In this document: positions 58,920 through 64,000 of the stretch, piece after piece
How the letters are laid out: each line of letters begins with the position of its first letter
Position numbering within the stretch: the first letter of the stretch is position 1
Assembly: GCA_035771165.1 (NCBI GenBank)
Contig: JAWNZC010000406.1
Coordinates: forward strand, 4,001,501-4,065,500
Direction: 5' to 3'
Source: Paragorgia papillata
Lineage: Eukaryota; Cnidaria; Anthozoa; Scleralcyonacea; Coralliidae
DNA length: 64,000 nt
The notes under the pieces: generated by a model
The model's database searches: none
Seen by the model: the letters and a program-made list of their open reading frames with translations, nothing else
What the model was told of the DNA's origin: nothing
Program-made: the position numbers and the translations under genes

Positions 58920-61390
58920 GTCCATGTCAAGATTGTCAGAATGATAGTCAAGCTGTAACTTCTCAGGGAAAATGCTTGACCGCCAGACGGAGATTGAATT
59001 GGATTTACGTTCACCAAGCTGCAACTATAAGTCATAATAACTTGAAAATAAGTCTACGGCGGCGCATATTGCGCTCGAAAGACATTCCTGATATCAAAAC
59101 ACTTGACGACATAATATTGCATGTATATACTATCTACTTTTCTATAATAATAATAATGCTGTTGAGGCATCAAATAATTAACTTACAATGGTAGTATAAG
59201 TTTATTTTGCCTAAAGTTGTGAAGTATCCTGTACTGTATAGGCGGTATATAACTTACAGTCTACAAGATACTTCTCAAATTTAATTGAAGGCAAAATAAA
59301 TGTATATGCATATAGCACACTGTTAGGCCTGTTATACCAGCCATCTGCAGAGTATTAATATAATTTTTCGGTGCATGATTGTCGTAGACAATTTTTCTTA
59401 CGAAGAATAACATTAGGCAATTTACACGGACGAAAATAAATGGCGCACCTATTTCACGCGCACTTGCCGTATAAAGGACACAAAAAATTATTGTTCGCGA
59501 CGTCTTTTTTACGGTACGCTTGCGATTAATTCTAGACGCGTCAGTCGCGACTTATTTCCGTCCGTTTATTTGACCCTATTTACGCTTACGATTCGCACGT
59601 AATTCGTAAAGTTGCAATTAGTCAGGAGTGGCAATCGTAAGGGAAACCTTCCTATTGTATACATATGTCGTATGGGTGTTTAAAACATTCTCATTTTCTC
59701 ACTTTGTAGAAATGAGAACGGTTGTGAGATGAGGTATCATATTTTCAATAAAGTATATTAAAAAGAATCATCTCCTTGACCTTGGACGTGCTGAATTTTG
59801 TTGCTTGGTTTTCTTAACTCGACATGCAAGTGCGTCAATTGCATGCAGTTATTCAAAGCCCTCTTAACTACAATACTTTACGTAATGTTGGTTCCATAGC
59901 TTTATTATGCCAGTAAAATTGACTATCCCGGTCTTAAATTCAACCCCATAATCCTCAATTTGTTGGCTTGCAGTTTCGATGTTTAAATGCATTAGCAAAC
60001 AGATCATGAAATTCATTTCTATTATTTTTTTTTTAAACTTTTGAATTCTTTAAAATTATTTTTTTTAAATTCCGACCTTCTTTGTACATTCCTGCCTATG
60101 TTTAATGAGTAGAAAAAATTCCAATATCAAGAGAAATTTTAACAGGACTCGACATAAATTCAGTGCTGTTAACTCTGTTAAAGATGGGTGAGAAAACTGT
60201 ATGTACGCTGTCAAAGTTCAACACCGTCAAACTCGGAGAGGACGGTAATTATCACTTGACATTTGAAGAAAACAACGATGTTTGTCAGCATACTATATAA
60301 CGAGTAACGATATTTGGTAGTATGAAAGACACATAATATAAGTGATCTAAAGACTTTAAGTGAATTCTAGTTGATTGACGTAGTTTCTCAGGTGCAATAT
60401 GTTATATAATTAATATATTGTCATTGAGTTGGCTGACATGTATGCATGTCTATATGTACGTATACTGTGGATTTTAACTGTCAGGATTGATAGGGCAAGG
60501 TTTACTGTATCGGATGAAACACAACATCACTTGAGTTAAGCTGCAACAATTGAAAATTTATCGTATGATATACCCAAGGCGCGCGTTCAACAAATATTTA
60601 ATATATTCGTCTGCAATCCAGCGTGTTTCATGACTTAACATCAAGTCATTAACAATTAATTTTCCCTTGACCCTTAATAGCTCAGGTTTCCCAGACAACA
60701 TTTTGGTGATATTGGCTGGTAATTAAGTGTATCAATAGACAATAGTTTTCCGTTGGGAAAGTGTATTCCAGTTCAGTCTCGTGTACGCCTAAAACGACCG
60801 CATCATTTCATATGAAGAGTCTATTAAAACTGCATGGCTGCGTCAATTTGGTACGTTTGTTTAGAATCCAGACATGACAGACACGGTTATAGCAACCCAT
60901 CTTCTTGCTAAAGTGTTCGCCTTTTATTATATAATTAAGCGGGTTCAGGTATCAGAATCAAGCACATGCAGTATAGTGTTAGAGAAATTCATGAAGAGTT
61001 ACAGCCTCAGCCACTTTTTCCTGTCGAAAAACATTAGCCCAATTTCCGGAGAAAAATCAAAAACTGGAATAAGAAAGTCGGTTTACCAAACTAACGAAAA
61101 TTCACGTTTACGTTCACTAATGGTATCTGAGTATCTAACGTCGGGTATAGCGTTTTAGACCATGAAATAACTATTTACTAAGATAGTTTCCAAAAGGCGT
61201 GTCCCTGGACGCCATAGTTTAATTACACTCGCCGAGAAATCATTGGCATTGCCGCGGGAAATGTTGCGAGCCACCTCTGATTGCAAGAATACGCTAGCTA
61301 TAGTGACATGAGATACATCTGACAGTCACGCAGCACGCATGGACGGTTGCAGCTTCAGCAAGTAACGAACTTCGAATTGCCAAAAGGTAG
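58920..61390. other. Noncoding DNA, no gene seen
   Basis: AT-rich with no transposon ends identified. The segment 59400-59600 is rich in CG-containing words (CGCGACG, TACGCTTGCG, CTTACGATTCGCACG) without a clear structure. Small ORFs (58976-59194, 60874-61158) have no recognisable domain. Confidence 0.4.
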
Positions 61391-61400
61391 TGCTCTGTTA

Positions 61401-61764
61401 GGGCCTGTTCACACGAGACCGGGTTATCTCGGGGGGTAGGGATAACTCGAGGGCTAGGGTCAAAGTTGAACGCTTCACCCCAAGTTATCCCAAGCAACAG
61501 CATAAATACGCATGCCTACGTTCTGAAGTAAGTTGACCCTACCCCCCGAGATAACTCGGGTGAAAGCGTTCACATGGAGGTAGGGATAACTCGGGGGCTA
61601 GGGTTACCCTATCGCTCCGACCGAGTTATCCCTATCCCCCGAGTTATCTCGGTCTCATGTGAACGGTTTACTTTTTTAACATGGAAATAAACTAACACCG
61701 AGTTATCTCGGGGGATAGGGATAACCCTACCCCCCGAGATAACTCGCCTCATGTGAACAGGCCC
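61401..61764. mobile_element. Harbinger-type MITE with TTA target duplication and GAGTTATC arrays
   Basis: GGGCCTGTTCACACGAG at the left and the inverted copy ending AACAGGCCC at the right are each bordered by TTA (61398-61400 and 61765-61767). The interior is a series of inverted GGGATAACTCGGGG / CCCCGAGTTATC blocks. The GGGCCTGTT end with TTA duplication fits PIF/Harbinger. There is no transposase. Confidence 0.8.
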
Positions 61765-62017
61765 TTAGAGTTTGGTTTATAGAGTTTAGAATAGAACTGG
61801 TAGTATAATGATTATCATTGAAGACTTGAAGTGGCTCTAAATTACACGAAGAAACGGAATTTGAGCATAACCAAAGCTCGCAGTTGCTATCTATAAACTT
61901 AAAATGGAGACAAGCGTTCAGAAATCGACTCACAAAACTCAGAATGAACGTTTTTCTATTGTATTTGGGTATCTGTGCATGCAGAAAGCTATTAAAGGCA
62001 TTGGTCATTTTTTTAAC

Positions 62018-62062
62018 AAACAAACAAACAAACAAACAAACAAACAAACAAACAAACAAACA
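62018..62062. repeat. (CAAA)n microsatellite
   Basis: About 11 perfect CAAA units, the same motif as 38290-38440. Confidence 0.95.
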
Positions 62063-62069
62063 AGCGCAG

Positions 62070-63400
62070 GCCTTCAATTTTTAATCATATATTGGTTGAG
62101 CTAAAAATATTTTCGCAAAGAATAGTAATTAATTTTTGACCAAAGAAAACTGTACCAACCATTGGTGTGCTAACTGTGCTAACCATTTTGAATAAATAAC
62201 TAGCTTCGATCACGTGCTATAAAATAGTACATCTTAGCGTCCCAGCATCATTCATGCACGTTCATAACTACCACGCATTTATCATTTTTCCCTATTATAA
62301 ACCGAGTTCAGAATTAGCCTCCAAAACCCATCCCATTTGAAAACTGACATTTGAACCTATATAACACGAACGAAAAAAAATACCAAAGATATCTGAACTG
62401 CAGGGTCTGGCACGAAAGTTACACGCGCTAATTTTCTTAAGAGGTTTTTGACGGAACGTTGATATAGATATTAATTCACTTGACGGACTTTCCCGCCCAT
62501 CAATTAACGCGAGCCAAGCGATAAACGATCGTTTATATTATAAGCTTTAAGTATTAAGTTATATAAAATAAGTGTTTTGACCGTCATTCTTTACATCGTG
62601 CGCGCGATTTAATTTAACTATAACATGCACGTGCCCCCAATGCCATAGAAACAAACCAAAAAAAAACGTTGACGGCGGGAGCATCAATATGATTTGGGAA
62701 TTTCCGCAGTAACCTTATAGGAAGGCATTCCTATAACATTCTACTGAGACACTTTACTCATTCAGTATCGTCGCCTTACATTAAAGAAAAACCAAGGCCC
62801 ATGCAGATATCCATAATTGATCCATGAATGTAGGCGGTGTACATTGCCGGAAAAACCTGGACATGTTGGAATTTTTGCATAATTGAGCTGAAAAGACTAC
62901 GATATCGACAGAGTGTCCTCACTCGCATCTTTTGACAAGCACCGACATGGCCAGCTTAAAAGAATTATAATTATTTCTTTTTTTATATTGAGGCGAGGCC
63001 GAGTGACAACAGGTTTTAAATGCGATGAAAATCCTCCTCGGGTATTTGGTGGGGGACAATTTAAATGACATATATTGTGTAATCACGAATAGTTCCAATT
63101 TTTGGGAAATTATTTCAACACAAACAAATCAGTTTATCTTACAAAATGTTAACGTTGCGCCATATGCGGCTTAACTGGCAAGCCCTATAGAGCCGTAATT
63201 TAAAAATTACATGAAGTGTTTTCTTTGCCAGCATAACATATCCAGACTAGTCTAACTAAGCGTATGTGATTCTCGTAACTATCTTTTCACTATTTGTATT
63301 ATATATACCAGCTAACGATAATTGTGCATACTGTAAATCACTACGATCCCAATAGACAATATTTACAATAGCCAATGCGCTCAGAACATTCATAATCGAC
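62070..63400. other. Noncoding DNA, no gene seen
   Basis: AT-rich unique sequence without recognisable exon, RNA gene or transposon ends. Confidence 0.4.
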
Positions 63401-63408
63401 GTACGCGC

Positions 63409-63575
63409 TAATAAGCCATTTGCAATTGCACGATGACGTAAAATAGCGTTGGGTGACTACAACTACCAGAATGCTTTGCCAATATCCTCCATTTATCAGC
63501 ACTAGGATGCTAGCAAAGCATTCTGGTAGTTGTAGTCACCCAACGCTACTTTACGTCATCGTGCAAATGGCTTAT
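63409..63575. mobile_element. Fold-back element, ~165 bp
   Basis: AATAAGCCATTTGCA, CACGATGACGTAAA and GCGTTGGGTGACTACAACTA with complements form two ~65-bp arms. The only differences are a 5-nt indel near the outer end and single mismatches. The loop is a short AT-rich stretch around 63480-63505. Confidence 0.8.
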
Positions 63576-63910
63576 TATATATATGCGCCTGAACTTTTAC
63601 AAATTAAAGTATAAGGCTCATCTGATCCGGTCAAGTGCGACAAATTGTTCAGTCGAAAGTACAGCATTTGACTTAGTCCAAGCCAGAAAATAATGCACAT
63701 ATAAAAGAACATATCCAGTTAAAATTCACCAGTGGTCCTGTGGGCAATGGTTGATCAGTCCCTGATCAAAATTAGACAATTAAAATACATTGAAAAATTA
63801 CTGAAAGAATTAGATTATCTCATTGTAAAATATCCTTATCGAAGCCTCTATATATTTGATCCTGGCCAACAGCCAGAGTTTTATAGGAAGCTTAACGGCG
63901 CATTAGTAAG

Positions 63911-64000
<90 letters not shown>
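63911..64000. repeat. (GA)n microsatellite running off the window
   Basis: A pure GA run from 63911 to the last base, so its full length is unknown. On the opposite strand it is the same TC motif that flanks the LINE fragment at 22.9-24.1 kb. Confidence 0.95.

Overview
The window is eukaryotic and very probably from a cnidarian, most likely an anthozoan such as a coral or sea anemone. It is AT-rich, its genes are split by GT-AG introns, and it is crowded with short inverted-repeat transposons, SINEs, LINE fragments and microsatellites. It carries a complete but divergent Hedgehog gene. No bacterial operons, CRISPR arrays or prokaryotic signals were seen. The taxon is an inference from the Hedgehog divergence and the repeat style.

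Two spliced host genes can be supported. (1) On the minus strand, five short exons at 19503-19358, 17921-17841, 16289-16107, 6077-5798 and 572-402 join with matching phases (2, 2, 2, 0) into a 286-residue protein across 19 kb. Its introns hold most of the mobile DNA of the left third. (2) On the plus strand, 53524-55411 holds a three-exon Hedgehog gene (399 aa). It has a signal peptide, N-terminal Cys, Hedge domain, Hint autoprocessing domain and sterol-recognition tail, but several metal-site residues are replaced. A decayed THAP-domain gene lies near 25.0-25.8 kb, and one unexplained 137-codon ORF sits at 35261-35674.

Layout: 0-19.5 kb is the five-exon gene with intronic mobile DNA. This includes a hairpin tandem array (3.2-3.9 kb), a 28-bp minisatellite (6.15-6.55 kb), a MULE-like MITE with a 9-bp target duplication, a CR1-type LINE nested inside a pogo-like TIR element (8.49-11.35 kb), a tRNA-derived SINE and a tRNA/5S composite SINE. 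From 19.5 to 39.2 kb there is no convincing intact host gene. It holds a LINE fragment flanked on both sides by TC repeats, a second LINE 3' end, hammerhead-ribozyme-like cores, a mariner-type MITE and large microsatellites. From 39.2 to 53.5 kb the DNA is comparatively poor in recognisable repeats and contains a palindromic pair of tRNA-Ala-like sequences. It lies directly upstream of hedgehog and is the natural place to look for its regulatory elements. From 55.4 to 64 kb there is AT-rich noncoding DNA with several perfect fold-back elements, ending inside a GA microsatellite that runs off the window.
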